From contig CM035360.1 in assembly GCA_020137815.1 (NCBI GenBank), positions 6,211,059-6,275,058 on the forward strand: a stretch of 64,000 bases of DNA. The letters run 5' to 3'. Below, piece after piece: positions 47,940 through 59,996 of the stretch (position 1 is the stretch's first letter; each line of letters begins with the position of its first letter). The translations under genes were made by a program, and so were the position numbers. This DNA is from Hormiphora californensis (lineage: Eukaryota > Ctenophora > Tentaculata > Cydippida > Pleurobrachiidae). The notes beneath the pieces are model-generated. The model made no database searches and was not told where the DNA came from. It saw nothing but the letters and a program-made list of their open reading frames with translations.

Positions 47940-48989
47940 ATGAAAACAGACGTGAGATTGCCGGGATACTGTTATTTTGAAATGATGTCTTGTTCTTAGC
48001 ATCTGGTGATTATTACGGCCAGCAGTTTAACTTTAAATCTATAAATCAAATCGATATTTTAACGAAAAATTTGTTTAAATTTGTCTCTCCCCGTTGGTCG
48101 GCATTGTCAGACATGGAAAATTGGTAAAAGGGACTGGAGCGTATGCCAACGTAAAAGGTAAGATTATTGAGTAAAAATATTTTCCACTTTCATTATTACA
48201 CATAAGAAGTCATAGATTCAGTCACACAGTATTTAGGAGACCTTCCTGACAAATTGTTGTCATATTGGGTTTATAAACTAAATCCCTTTTTATGATCCTT
48301 TAGCTGCCTGTGAAGCAGTTCTTCCGTCCTTTTCTTTGATTAATCTTTTTAATCTTAAAACACACGGAATAGGCACGGAATGAACAATATGTTTTGACCT
48401 ACTGTAGCTGTAGTACTACACAACGTGCTGTGTTCCTATTCTGTCAACATGTACATTGTATACCTTGCAGTTCTAGCAGAGAGATACCAATTTGGGCACT
48501 TGTGAATGTGTTTTACTCTTCTATAGTGTACATTGACACACTGCATGTAGCGCTTAAATTCCGCATTAGCATGACAAGATATTCAGAGTCGTTTACTTCA
48601 TGCTAAAGCTCAAGTCTTGTTTTTAGACCATGCAGGTGTATTATGCTTGTTTTTATCATCATGCATCTCTTGTAACTCACATAATGTATGAACTCGACTT
48701 TTAGCATTCCTAGACTCTATCACGGGGGATTACGGATCCGCTGCCTAAGTCTCTATATCTTGGTGATCCTATTATGTGTAGGAATCTAGTTGACATCACT
48801 TGCACTGGATTGCCCAAAACGCTACATACGCTCCACAGTAGTCGAGTTGATTCAACTCAGTTTAACCTGCTTTTTGTATTTGATTTCATCTGAATTAACT
48901 TGAATGTAGTACACTGTAAAACCTTGTTCCCAATTGTTAACTAAACCGCAATCCAAGCTTGGGAACTCCGGAACCCGCCTGCAGCCAAT
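47940..48989. other. Spacer, probable SLC23 promoter region
   Basis: No coding sequence seen. AT-rich throughout, between the SLC22 copy 3 stop and the SLC23 start codon. Confidence 0.4.
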
Positions 48990-51900
48990 ATGAGTGAAGA
49001 GGGAGAGAGGACTAACGGTATCCCAATGGAGACCAATGCCACCGAGGAAATGGGGGAGGAGGATTATATGCGAATCAGAAAAGGGGTAACGAGTAAAGAG
49101 AGTTTCGACACTTATCTTCGATTTGCGGGATCAAGCACATCGGAATAAGTCATATTGTGTGATTATATCCAGTGGGCTCGCTCTAAACGCCACCACTATC
49201 CCAGTATCCCCCTCTCTCGCAATATCGTTAACATGGTTAATGACCACCAGCAATCAATGACAGAACTGTGTTTCAGTTGAAGTACCCGGTTGATAAGAAT
49301 CCCAGTATTGGCATGTCCATTCTTCTTGGGTTCCAACAGTACCTCATCATGTTTGGACCTACCTTTGCCATTCCAATTATCCTGGCACCCAACTTGTGTA
49401 TCAAAGGTATGAAACATTCTCATTCCACCTATGTTTCAATACTGTTTTTAATAAACTGAGCATCTTTGATGTCACTTGTTGCCTAATATCAACACACCAA
49501 CTCCAGATAACTCGATCGCAACTGGAAAACTTCTGAACTCAATGTTTATGGTCTCGGGAATTTCCACCCTCTTACAGGTAAGGAAAATAGTACTTCCTGC
49601 TTCTCTTCAGGCCCTTCTTGGGGTGCTTCTTAGCTTCACTCCAGAGTCCAGAAGTTGAGTCAGCCCGAAAACATTGGGGTTCCACCTCATATGGTTGATA
49701 TGTTTCTCTATCGTTTTATTATCTCATTGTCCAGGTATTCTTTGGTACTCGTCTCCCGATCATTCAGAGTGGATCATACGTGTACTTTGCAGTGGCAGCA
49801 GGAATCATGACGAACTACCCGTGTGAAGATAGTTATGTTAATGGTGAGAGCTCCATCTCATCTTCTCTTCCTGAAAGAGTTCAGTTGTGCCTGACCCTCC
49901 TACAGTTCTTTCAAAATTAAATCTAGACATAGGATCGGGGTCAAACTTTAAAAAGCATTATTACTTTCTGTAATCGAGGGAAGATTGGATTTATAAAAAA
50001 AAAATAAAAGGCATGAATCCATTATTATTACTTTCTGTAGAAGACGGTGAAGCTGTGAACTACGATCCTAACTGGGAAGATAGAGTTGCTCTACTTCAAG
50101 GGAACCTCATGTTAGCTAGTCTTACACAGGTCGGTCACAGCAAATTTAGAAGCATTTGCTTTCAACATTTGGAATAAAGATCTATAATTCTAACACTCGA
50201 TCTCTGTGTTCTTATATTGTCTGTCAAACTAGACTCATAACCCCTATTCAGTTTGTGTTTGGTGGGTTTGGACTGGCTGGACTACTGCTCAAGATCATAG
50301 GACCCATCACTATCACTATCGTCATCTCTGTAATTGGACTGTCACTGATAGACGTGGCGATCGATTCTTCTAGTCAGAACTGGGGCATCTCATTGGGGTA
50401 AATAATTACTCAAAGATGACCTCATAATCCGCCGTCTCAATATGAAATTCATTTTACTTTGCTTGGACACTTTGGGAGCCTATGCTTCCTCCTTTAAAAC
50501 GGTACGTTTCAGGACGGTGATATTAATAACGGTGCTTTCTGAGTACCTGAAGAATGTCAAGATTCCAGTTCCTGTCTACAGACGAGGGGAAGGATGTGGG
50601 ATTTCCTGGTTGAACCTCTTCTCTACACTATCAGTGAGTGTCTCAGATATCATTGAGTGTGGTTTATCCAGTTACCTAGCTAGACTCTGTTTCGCTCTGT
50701 TACAAATGTAAAGGAGGGTTAGAACATAACAATATCCAGTGAGGCGTAACCCATAATTTCTTCAGATTATCATCTCTATTGCAATTATGTGGATATTATG
50801 TGCCATTTTGACTGCTAGCAATGTATTTGAGGATGGAAATCCTGCCAGTACTAGGGGGCTATCCGAGAAACTGGAAGCTGCAAACTGGTTCTACTTTCCT
50901 TACCCAGGTCTGCTTCTTGGTTTTTGTCTCTCTCACCTAGCTCTTTTCTCTCCTCTTTTGATCATGATATCTCGATAGGAGGAAATAATGAAATATTCAA
51001 CGCTCTGTCCGTTTCAGGTCAATTTGGAATGCCGAAAGTCTCACTAGGGGGATTTATTGGTATGTTTGCTGGAGTACTTGCAGGAATCATTGAGAGCCTG
51101 GGTGATTATTATGCGTGTGCTAAACTTGCTGGTGCCCCACCCCCACCAACGTAGGTGTATATATCATTTGGGTTGGGAGATAACACAGTCACTTAAGTCC
51201 AAACTCCAAATCAATAACTCAATTCTCAATAAATATGTGCTCTAGGTATGCGATCAACAGAGGAATTCTCCTGGAGGGAGTTGGGTGTTTTGTTGCTGGG
51301 TTGGTAGGACCTGGAGTTGGGGTAACCAGCTACACGGAGAACGTGGGCGCCATCAGCCTCACTAAGGTACACATTATTTTGATTTGTGTAGCTCACACTG
51401 CACTCTATGAGGGTTCGGCAGATTACTAAGCTAAGGTACATCTGACAAGTGCCTCACTATAAAGGCACATCATGATCTGACAATTTTATCTTTTTATCAC
51501 CAAATCAATTGGTGTACATCTCTTGGTTCAATAATGCAAGTTGTTTTATTACGTTATGTCCTATGCACCAGGTTGGAAGTAGGGCGGTGATTGTGTGTAG
51601 TGGGGTGTTCATGATAGTAATAGCGTGTATTGGCAAAGTGGGAGTCCTCTTCTCCTCCCTTCCTGAGCCCATTATCGGTGGAATGTACATTGTTATGTTT
51701 GGGATCATTGGTGCTGTCGGAATATCCAACCTTCAGGTACTGGGTAATTATCTATCCTTTCATTTATTTATTTTCCTAGAACATAACCAAGCCACAAGCC
51801 AACATTCTAAATCAATAGTCAGTCCATTTTATATGCATACATTTATCTCCAGGTCTCCGTGGTTCGTACTTTTATACTCAATCTTCATTTTCAGTTTGTG

Positions 51901-52547
51901 GACCTGACCTCCTCCAGGAATATCTTTATCATCGGTCTATCACTCTATCCTTGGGCTAGCAATACCTTCCTGGACCAATGCAGAACTTGTAAAGGCAGAT
52001 AACGTAAGAATATTCATTTTATATCCCCTATCACAAAGTCGATTATATATCCTCTACTAATTATTGAACTGTTCTTTCGTGGACAGTGGGAACAGAATAA
52101 ATTAGCACTGTCAAGATTGTCAGTAGACTAAAATTACCACACTCTACTAATTACTAAAATTACTACTTCAGTCCCTCGACACGGGTAATGATGAGTTTGA
52201 TGCGCTTGTAGCGGTCATTCTCTCCTCTGGAATGATAGTTGGGGGATCCATAGCGTGCTTCCTGGACAATACCCTACCCGGAACAGACGAGGAGAGAGGT
52301 AATCAAGTGTTTAGAGAAAATGTGCTTATCGTAGGTATTGGGATAGGGAGAAAATGAAATTGTGGGAATCTACTGTACCTATACCATTATTATACTTTCT
52401 ATAGGTTTGACAAGCTACCGACTGGCAACAAAAGCAGTTAGCAATAAGGAGCTGAGAAAGAAAGTTTACTCTGAACCTCTCATGGAAATGCTAGCTAAAC
52501 GATTCCCTGTTTTGAGAAAGCTACCATTCGTTTGTAAAGACGAGTAA
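48990..52547 (+). CDS. SLC23-type nucleobase/ascorbate transporter with one-base frameshift
   Basis: Na+- or H+-coupled NAT/NCS2 membrane transporter. Exons: 48990-49085, 49277-49406, 49507-49577, 49735-49843, 50041-50129, 50252-50397, 50513-50633, 50766-50907, 51018-51150, 51246-51366, 51572-51736, 51895-52003, 52172-52298, 52405-52547. Family blocks: [76 protein letters not shown], and the NAT signature [10 protein letters not shown]. The exons sum to 1702 bases, one more than a multiple of three. In exon 12 the frame shifts after IIGLSLY (extra C at 51949/51950), and the next frame resumes family sequence [13 protein letters not shown]. As written it stops early at about 52001. Either pseudogene or sequence error; otherwise about 566 residues. 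Confidence 0.88.
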
Positions 52548-53257
52548 TATCTTGTTTGTCGGACGTTCTGGTATTGAATTCGGTTAATTAAGTGTATATA
52601 AAAGTTTTACAGTTTATATTTTAATTTTATGTTTTTTGGTGTTTATAAAAACTCATTTCACACATATAAACATCACAAACCTTCCACGAGCATTCTCAAC
52701 TTAGCCTATCCAAAGGAGCATACACAAGAGGAAGTAATTTGAGTAATATGTGATTGATGTTTCTCCGCAGCCCGCCGCCACGACCTGTATAGTATACGTG
52801 TTACATAACTCTGCAAAGTCTTGCAGAATAATCACAGAATGATACCACCAAGCTCGGTTCATTACCAGCTACTGCATGGCTCCACTTTGGAGGAAGGAAC
52901 TCGCCCAGCATAAATGAAGAAAATTTTCACTTCATTCGATCCGGTTGGGGTATATTCATTTCATTACAGTATCATAGTAATATATTACTAAGAATTTGAA
53001 TTTAAAAGGGAATATGTGAAGTCCCTGAAAATGAAAATGAAAATATGATCGTACTGCAAGGTAGAATCTGTTAGTTTGTCACGTCTGTCGTAAACCACGG
53101 CTTTTACTATTTGTTTTATATCTTTGTAGGCTGCCAAGTTTTCCTTTGAATTATGTAACCCGCAATCTGTCGTTGAATTGTAAGCACTTTAAAATAACCT
53201 CTATATAACACAGCGTCACACACAGAATTGATTCAATGGTCAATGTATGCGCCTTAA
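52548..53257. other. Spacer, no gene seen
   Basis: AT-rich downstream region of the SLC23 gene. No canonical AATAAA was found close to the stop and no coding sequence is supported. Confidence 0.4.
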
Positions 53258-53835
53258 AGGGCCTAAAAACCCAAATTTTATTTCTTTATTTTGAACACTC
53301 CATCGTAACAAGCATGCTATTGCAGTCACAAAAAACATAGGTACACGCCACACGGGCCCCAGGTGAGCCCAGAGGGAGCCCCTCAAGTTGGGGCCATTTA
53401 GGGTCCCCTTGTAAACGCGCTTGTACTCCTTGAAATGCTAACAATATGATCCTCTCTCAAATATAAAATTTAGGATAGAAACTATCCTTGTGTTTTAGTA
53501 AATTTCATAATCTTTCTCATCAATCATTATTTAAGGCTATCAAAACTAGGAGAAAAATTACCAGAATACAGAGACAAGAAAGAGTATGTACTCACCTGAA
53601 ACACAAGGCTAAGTTTAACCAAAACTTCAAATTTCAGAGAGGATCATATTGTTAGCATTTCAAGGAGTACAAGCGCGTTTACAAGGGGACCCCAACTGGC
53701 CCCAACTTGAGGGGCTCCCCCTGGGCTCACATTGGGCGGGTGGGGCGTGTACCTATGTTTTTTGGGACTCCAATAGCATGCTTGTTACGATGTAGTGTTC
53801 AAAATAATTAAATGAAAGTTGGGTTTTTAGGCCCT
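53258..53835. mobile_element. 578-bp foldback element with TTAA target site
   Basis: Terminal inverted repeats AGGGCCTAAAAACCC and GGGTTTTTAGGCCCT are flanked by TTAA on both sides (53254-53257, 53836-53839). The arms of about 200 bp carry imperfect inverted blocks including GGGCCCCAGGTGAGCCC and GTACTCCTTGAAATGCTAAC. TTAA duplications are the mark of piggyBac-type integration. Noncoding. Confidence 0.82.
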
Positions 53836-54054
53836 TTAAATGCACATTTCAATGTGTTTTATTATTATAGTGGGACATGGAAGTGAGTTTATAGCCATGC
53901 GTAGAGTACATGCATCGAGTTGGCCGTGTGGCCGAATTCTTTATTGTTATTATTATTATTATGTTAATTGATTCAGCCATATGGCATATTCCATCCTGAG
54001 ACGTATAATACTTTTTACCAGGAGTTCGTAAATTTAAATTCTTCTACGGATATA

Positions 54055-54130
54055 ATAGCTGTGCAATTGTACAGGCGAGTCGCCAGGTGAAAACCTGGAC
54101 GAATGCAGTCTCGAACATTTGCACAGCTAT
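54055..54130. repeat. Multi-hairpin structure upstream of SLC22 copy 4
   Basis: An outer stem ATAGCTGTGCAA/TTGCACAGCTAT encloses CCAGGT-GAAA-ACCTGG (a GNRA-type loop) and GCGA/TCGC. It lies about 150 bp before the SLC22 copy 4 start codon and may belong to its promoter or 5' UTR. Confidence 0.5.
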
Positions 54131-54276
54131 AATTCATCCAGATGAATGTAGATTTCCCCACACAAATGTTTGTTAGGTATTCATATACAATTATGTTGTG
54201 CTCAGAATAAACCATCACATATATCACGTTCATTGAATTATACTAACACCACATCTTTAGTAACAGCTGTGTTACC

Positions 54277-55845
54277 ATGGGACCCACTAGTAAAGGACAG
54301 TTCCTACGGCTTACTACAACAGATGCAGAAGGGACAATGGAACGTCTTACCATTGACCAGGTTCTCGATCGTTGTGTCCCTGGCTTCCGAAACTGGGGCG
54401 TCTACTTTCCCATGTTCCTGCTTTTTATCCCTGCTATCAATGTTGCGATGCAAGTTTTCATGACAATTTTTGCAGGGTTCATCCCCTACACAGAGTGGGA
54501 GTGTGTGTCAGAGACATGCTGGGAGGTCCTGGAACAAGCAAACAACACCATTTCCAAGAGTGTGATGTGTGACAACAACCTGATTGCCGGGGAGGACTTC
54601 AACTGGACGACTGAGAGGACATCCTATGGGGTCGACTGGGATTTGTATTGCGATGACTTCAAGCAGTCCGTTGTCAACAGCTTTTTCTTTATTGGTGCCT
54701 TTCTAGGTCTCATTTTCTCAAGCATCTTGTTCGATCAATTTTGTCGGAAATATACATCTCTTGTTGGAGGAACTGGAGGAGTTCTCTGCACATTTTCAGG
54801 GGTATTCTTGGACAGCTTCCCTTTATTACTTGCTGCTCGGGTGGGTCAAGGATTCTGTCAGTTTATTTTCATGACGGGGTGTGTGTGTTGGCAGTTCGAA
54901 TTCGCTCCGAGTCATCTCCGGAACCTGTGTAACGTGATCGGAGGGTCAGTTTGGAATTTCGGCTACATGATTATTATTGCAATAGGATACTATGTAACAT
55001 CGTGGAGGAGAATTTTCCTGATAACCTCGATCGTGAATGCCGCGTCTATCATTCCCCTAATATTCCTGCCCATGTCCCCGCGGTACCTCCTGGTTAAGGG
55101 TAGGGAGGAAGAAGCAAAGAGGATTTTAACCAACTATTCCCGGCTAGCTGGCGAGAAAATTGACCTCGAAAAGATAGAGCTTGTCTACCAGAAACGACCG
55201 CAAAACTTCTTAAAACAAATTCAAGATTTTGTTAAGTATCCAAAGTTTGGTATCGAATCCTGTGCTCTATTTTTCGCCTGGCTAGCAATCGCAACTCTGA
55301 ATTTCGGGTATTCATTTGGTTGGGGCCAAATAACCAGCGACCGATATCTCAGCCACGCCGTAGTTTCGGTAGGAAGGCTGATTGCGTACTTCTTTAACTA
55401 CCCCGCCTGTCATTACCTTGGAGCCAGGAGGGCCACACTTGTCTTCATTACGGTGGGAGTAATAGCTGATCTAGTGGCAATGCCGGACTTACAATTCGGC
55501 GATAAGTGGAATCTGGAGTACGTGTCGTGTCTTGTTGGGAGCACTTCTGTTAGTTGTGCATTCTCACTGATTTATCTACTGACTGCAGAGCTAGCACCAA
55601 CCTCCCATCGTGGAATGGTCCTTTCCCTGAGCTCAAGTTCTGCCAGGATCGGATCTTTTATTGGTCCCTACATGAGTCTCATGTATACCGTGGCAGACAG
55701 GAGAGTTCCCTTGGTTGTTTTTGCAGTCCTGACGGCGCTCTGTGGCCTTGCAGTGTGGTTCCAGCCTGATACGAAGGATCGACCTACTCCAGAGACCCCC
55801 CAGGACGTGCAATGTTTTGACAAGAAAGCGGGTAAATGCAAATAG
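54277..55845 (+). CDS. SLC22-family organic ion transporter, copy 4
   Basis: Intronless, 522 residues. The start at 54277 has a strong context (ACCATGG). SLC22 architecture: LTIDQVLDRCVPGF, exofacial loop with NNTIS and NWTT, motif-A region altered to DQFCRKYTS (Gly to Cys compared with DRVGRKYG), LPMSPRYLLVKGREEEA, ELAPTSHRG, and a PDTKDRPTPETPQDVQ tail. Most of the protein is clearly diverged from copies 1-3, but two blocks are almost identical in DNA: the exofacial loop (with copy 3) and the last helices (with all copies). The altered motif A could affect conformational gating, if functional at all. Confidence 0.92.
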   Translation: MGPTSKGQFLRLTTTDAEGTMERLTIDQVLDRCVPGFRNWGVYFPMFLLFIPAINVAMQVFMTIFAGFIPYTEWECVSETCWEVLEQANNTISKSVMCDNNLIAGEDFNWTTERTSYGVDWDLYCDDFKQSVVNSFFFIGAFLGLIFSSILFDQFCRKYTSLVGGTGGVLCTFSGVFLDSFPLLLAARVGQGFCQFIFMTGCVCWQFEFAPSHLRNLCNVIGGSVWNFGYMIIIAIGYYVTSWRRIFLITSIVNAASIIPLIFLPMSPRYLLVKGREEEAKRILTNYSRLAGEKIDLEKIELVYQKRPQNFLKQIQDFVKYPKFGIESCALFFAWLAIATLNFGYSFGWGQITSDRYLSHAVVSVGRLIAYFFNYPACHYLGARRATLVFITVGVIADLVAMPDLQFGDKWNLEYVSCLVGSTSVSCAFSLIYLLTAELAPTSHRGMVLSLSSSSARIGSFIGPYMSLMYTVADRRVPLVVFAVLTALCGLAVWFQPDTKDRPTPETPQDVQCFDKKAGKCK

Positions 55846-56024
55846 AGACTGGTCTGAGAGGCGTTGATCGAACTATTATTTTGCCAGAAAACTGCTAATT
55901 ACGATTGTTACATTTTGGGCATACCTACATTTAATGTTTCATAATCATACACTATTAATTAATATTGCATGTACAAGTGAAGGCAGGAGTGAAATATAAT
56001 TAGCTGGTAAATTATCAGCTACAT

Positions 56025-56937
56025 GGGTGTGTCTCACCAAATTGACACCTCGAGTTTGGAAATTTTGTACAGGTCCGTAGACCACCTAAACATTGGCCAA
56101 TTTTGTTAATTTTTGTACCAAACTGTCAGAAAATGTCTGAACTACTGAATTACTAAATATCATGATAATTATGCATCACTGAGCTGAATTATGATGCATA
56201 ATATGTCAAAAAAAGCCTTTTTTTGGCGTTGACGTAACGACCGTAACGACCGTAACGCATTTTTGAACGATCATAGAATCGGTTGTAGTTATCGTACGAA
56301 GTTGAAACTGGTACTCAGCGGTAGCTGTGACTGAGTACTTTCTCCTGTCTGAATTCTGAAGCCTTAGTCCAAAAAGTATGGCCGTGGCTGCCTGAACATT
56401 CTGGAGATGTAACATTTGTAACGACCGTAACAGCAACCGTAACGTAACGGTCGTTACAAATGTAACGACCGAAACGTTACGGTCGTTACAAATGTAACGA
56501 CCGAAACGTTACGGTCGTTACATTTGTAACGACCGTAACGTTACGGTCGTTACAAAATATGGTCATTTTAGGTAACGACCGTAACATTACGGTGGTAAAA
56601 CGTTACGGTCATTACAAATGTAACGACCGTTACGTTACGGTCATTACAAATGTAACGACCGTTACGTTACAGTCGTTACATATGTAACGACCGTTACGTT
56701 ACGGTTGTTACGACCATTTTATGTGTAATTTTAAATAGAATACACTGTAACGACCGAAACGTTACGGTCGTTACCAATGTTACGGTCGCTAATTAATTAA
56801 TAATTAATTAATTGATAATCAATTAAACTGACGCGACATACCGAAATGATCAGTCCTTTACCCGCTTTCAGATGATATAATTTTTTTTGAAATTCTCCGA
56901 GTTTGAAATTTTGGTGTCAATTTGGTGAGACACACCC
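56025..56937. mobile_element. 913-bp transposon carrying palindromic satellite
   Basis: Terminal inverted repeats GGGTGTGTCTCACCAAATTG and its complement extend about 45 bp with small differences. It is flanked by ACAT on both sides (56021-56024, 56938-56941), consistent with a 4-bp target duplication. There is no open transposase frame. Its core is the satellite at 56409-56793. Confidence 0.82.
56409..56793. repeat. Tandem array of palindromes (GTAACGACCG.AACGTTACGG)
   Basis: Units of about 32 bp, each itself a near-perfect palindrome: GTAACGACCG, AACGTT core, CGGTCGTTAC, separated by AAAT. Roughly eight to ten units with single-base variants (CGAAACG, CGTTACG). Isolated CGTAACGACC copies precede it at 56229-56250. 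Confidence 0.88.
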
Positions 56938-57601
56938 ACATATTCAAAATATAGATCAGCACATGGCATACAAATCTTATTCTATTTTGATCTGGCGATG
57001 AATCTTGAACACGGTATTTTACATTTTTAACCGGCCATTTCTCTGTCCATATATCATATGTTTAAAGCATTTTAATTGGAACGCAAGATGTCTTTCCTTT
57101 TACGCTAACGGACTAATTCACGGACGCATTAAATGACTCACATTTCCCACGCAAAGACAGTCTTCCTGTCCAATTAAAGAGAGTATTTTCACATACTAAT
57201 CCGTATACTAATCTGCATTTTTCAAATACACGTGCCACCTGAAATGAAACAATTTCCTCAACTTATTATCACTATCAGCTTCTGAGTCACGTATGTGTTT
57301 TTTCTTAAATTACATCTGTCTCCTTCTCTACTTGCACACATTTGATGAAATTAAGATGTGAAGGGGGTGTGTTCGCGGAGTGGAGAGGGCCAGGGATAGG
57401 TATATTGCAATACAAAATTGCCAATATTTCCCACGTGGGAGTTGTAGAACTAGATTGTATTGTCTCCTTGTTCTGAGGACAGCCGCATGTTGTCCAACAC
57501 GTACTATCATATCCTTCCACCCTACTTCGATCTGAATTAGTGAATTGTTCAGATATTCAACCTGACTTCTATGGAGTCGTTGAACTGAATTATTGATGCT
57601 A

Positions 57602-57631
57602 CATGTCTATTATTCATGAATAATAGACATG
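57602..57631. repeat. 30-bp perfect palindrome
   Basis: CATGTCTATTATTCA is followed immediately by its reverse complement, with no spacer. Confidence 0.8.
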
Positions 57632-57862
57632 CATCAATATTATTCAGCTGTAATAAACCGGTAAAGCTTTGTTGTTCTTATAATAATATGAACTTTCCTA
57701 GGTAGGAACCGGCAGGGTCAACACGTACAGAAGTAATTCATTGTTCTTGAATCATGTGCCTGTCTAGAAGTAGTACAACTTCGATAAGATTTTGTGGTTG
57801 CAGTTGTATACTGAACCAGTTATTGCGTACATGCCAAGATAGTAGATACGACAGATCGATAG

Positions 57863-57871
57863 ATAGAGAGA

Positions 57872-57927
<56 letters not shown>

Positions 57928-57980
57928 GAGAGAAAGAGAGAGAGAGAAAGAGAGAGAGATCAGAGAGAGAGAGGGAGAGA
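57863..57980. repeat. (GA)n microsatellite
   Basis: GA array with GGGA, GAAA and GATCA interruptions. Confidence 0.95.
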
Positions 57981-58121
57981 TACAAAGGTAGAGAACGAGA
58001 ATCAATGTTGCCATATGTATGCTCTTGAGCTCTTCTCTGTAAATTCTGGATGCTCGACTACTGAAGCAGTGCAGCAGCAATGTACATGTGATACATAAAT
58101 GTATTGACATGCTACATAGTA

Positions 58122-58260
58122 CAGTCGGAACCCGACTTACCGGAAGGATAAACTTCCCCCGGTCAAAATTATTTGACCCCAATTTATCGGGCACCCCTAT
58201 TTACCGGGCGAATTGCGAAACACTTCCCCCGAACATCCTGGTTTACCGGGATGTTAGTGC
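58122..58260. mobile_element. Solo end of pogo-like MITE
   Basis: Starts CAGTCGGAACCCGACTTACC after TA, followed by degenerate CCGG and TTTACCGGG repeats. No matching right end was found, so it is a fragment or a diverged relative of 3353-4169. Confidence 0.5.
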
Positions 58261-59190
58261 AGTGCACTATCTGTAGCATGTCAATTCTTTATTTTAAATC
58301 ACTAAACATGCACACACTTGTGATCCTTGTTTCACAATGGCCATCTCATACACACAGTCAATGGCCTACTGCCCTGCTGCTGCAGTGGTCAGTTTTTTCC
58401 GAGTAGATATAATATCCATATCATATTTAGTCTGCAGGTGAAATACCTATCTTTATTTATCCAATTAATTAGTCTAACTCTGGGAGAACTGAAGACGTGT
58501 CAACTGTCAAGTGACCTGTATTAGGCTTCTTGCATCTCTGCAGAAAGTTCTCATATTTCCCCTTCAGCTGCAGCTATAAGCAGTCCTCTAGACCAACTTT
58601 CAACAGTGCAACTGTGCCTTTAGTCGCCTGAGTCCAAATACTTATTATGAAGTACACTGTCTAGTTGGCCTCCTACCAGACTAGCTGGACCAATCTTTAC
58701 CAATACCTTTGGCCACTTCCCCCCCCCCCCATTTCCTGTATTGTATACACATACAGTGCCGATTAACGGTTCTAAGAGCTGTCTAATTGCACTCAGCAGC
58801 AGCACAATATGTTGAATGTGTTCAAGTACACGTCTTGTCTGCCGTCTGGTACAGTGAGTTATAATACTGTACTGCTAGCACTTGATCGTGTTCAGCTGCA
58901 TATATTTGAGGATGACACTTTGATGGAATTGTACATTCCCAGATAGAGCTTTACATTATAGAGACATGGCATTGTACAATATATTTAATATTAAATTCTT
59001 CTCATTGTGCAATATAATGTGTGTGGGATTGGAATCTGTCGCGACAGATTGTCAGATTTTAATAATCTCAAGTTTCCTGCTTTATTAAAGGCCACCATTT
59101 CCCAGATGTAGAACTAATAATATTAATGACATTTAATGTGAATGAATGATCAATGATTCTGAAATGAATCTAAAATCTGAATGATTTCAG

Positions 59191-59276
59191 TATGATACTT
59201 CTGATAGTGGAGATAATCCTGGGTCTGTTTACCTGGAAGTCGGAGGTCCCGGAGGAGAAGGAAAAACGTTCAAAAG
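59191..59276 (+). other. Possible orphan exon
   Basis: Bordered by a TGATTTCAG acceptor and AG|GTAACA donor and open in two frames; one reads MILLIVEIILGLFTW followed by charged residues. No neighbouring exons were found and the peptide is not recognised, so this is a weak candidate. Confidence 0.25.
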
Positions 59277-59996
59277 GTAACATCCGATCAGTACCCTTCC
59301 ACTGCACTTTCAAATGAACAGGAAAAGTGTTGCATAGCTTCCGTTTTTCCTGAAAGTTTCAAAATTAGAAAATGTATGTAGAGCGGTAATGTACATCTAA
59401 TTTTATGAAGGAGTAACAACATTGAATACACAATACATGTATACAGAAACAGTCACATTCACATACGTCTCTCTGTGCACTATTTGTAGCTCACTTCATA
59501 CATCGAAACTTGTAAACTCGTTTAGTAATTTTACTCTAGCAACTTGCTTTCACTTTATTTTATGTTTAAAATTTGTTTCCGTCATCACAAGAGTCTGATA
59601 GGCGGAACAACCTTCACCCTTGAAGTCTTCATCAGAGGTATGATTTATAGAGATGATAATATACTGTTGAACTGCGTTATGACAGCTAGATGATAGTTAA
59701 TATGGGGCGCTGGGAGTTTCTCGTGAGAGATTCTTAGAAGAACATTTGAGAGATGTTGTGAGAAATTTAATCTTGGTACCCCACATAAAATATAGATTTG
59801 AGGGTGGCGCCTCGAGCGATGACATGATAATTCTTGCGAAATAAAAATATAAAAGTTCTGTTTTTGGTTTAATGAAATATTTTCTAAAACTTCAACAAAT
59901 TATTTACAGCTAAAATCACAAAATACAATTTTCACAAGCACGCCGGTACATAATAGTATAGTTTTCCTCTGGTTAAAGTTAAATTACTAGATAGCT

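Larger units (their letters stand above)
56938..59190. other. Spacer with palindrome, GA array and MITE end
   Basis: No gene supported. It contains the 30-bp palindrome at 57602, the GA array at 57863, a pogo-like end at 58122 and poly-C near 58721. Other open frames look incidental. Confidence 0.4.

Noticed and set aside
54170-54463. Separate 97-codon gene overlapping SLC22 copy 4
   Set aside because: Different frame over the real start; the SLC22 frame has all family motifs and a strong ATG context.
56409-56793. Origin of replication or iteron array
   Set aside because: Iteron-like look, but it sits inside a terminal-repeat transposon in eukaryotic DNA and nothing else supports an origin.
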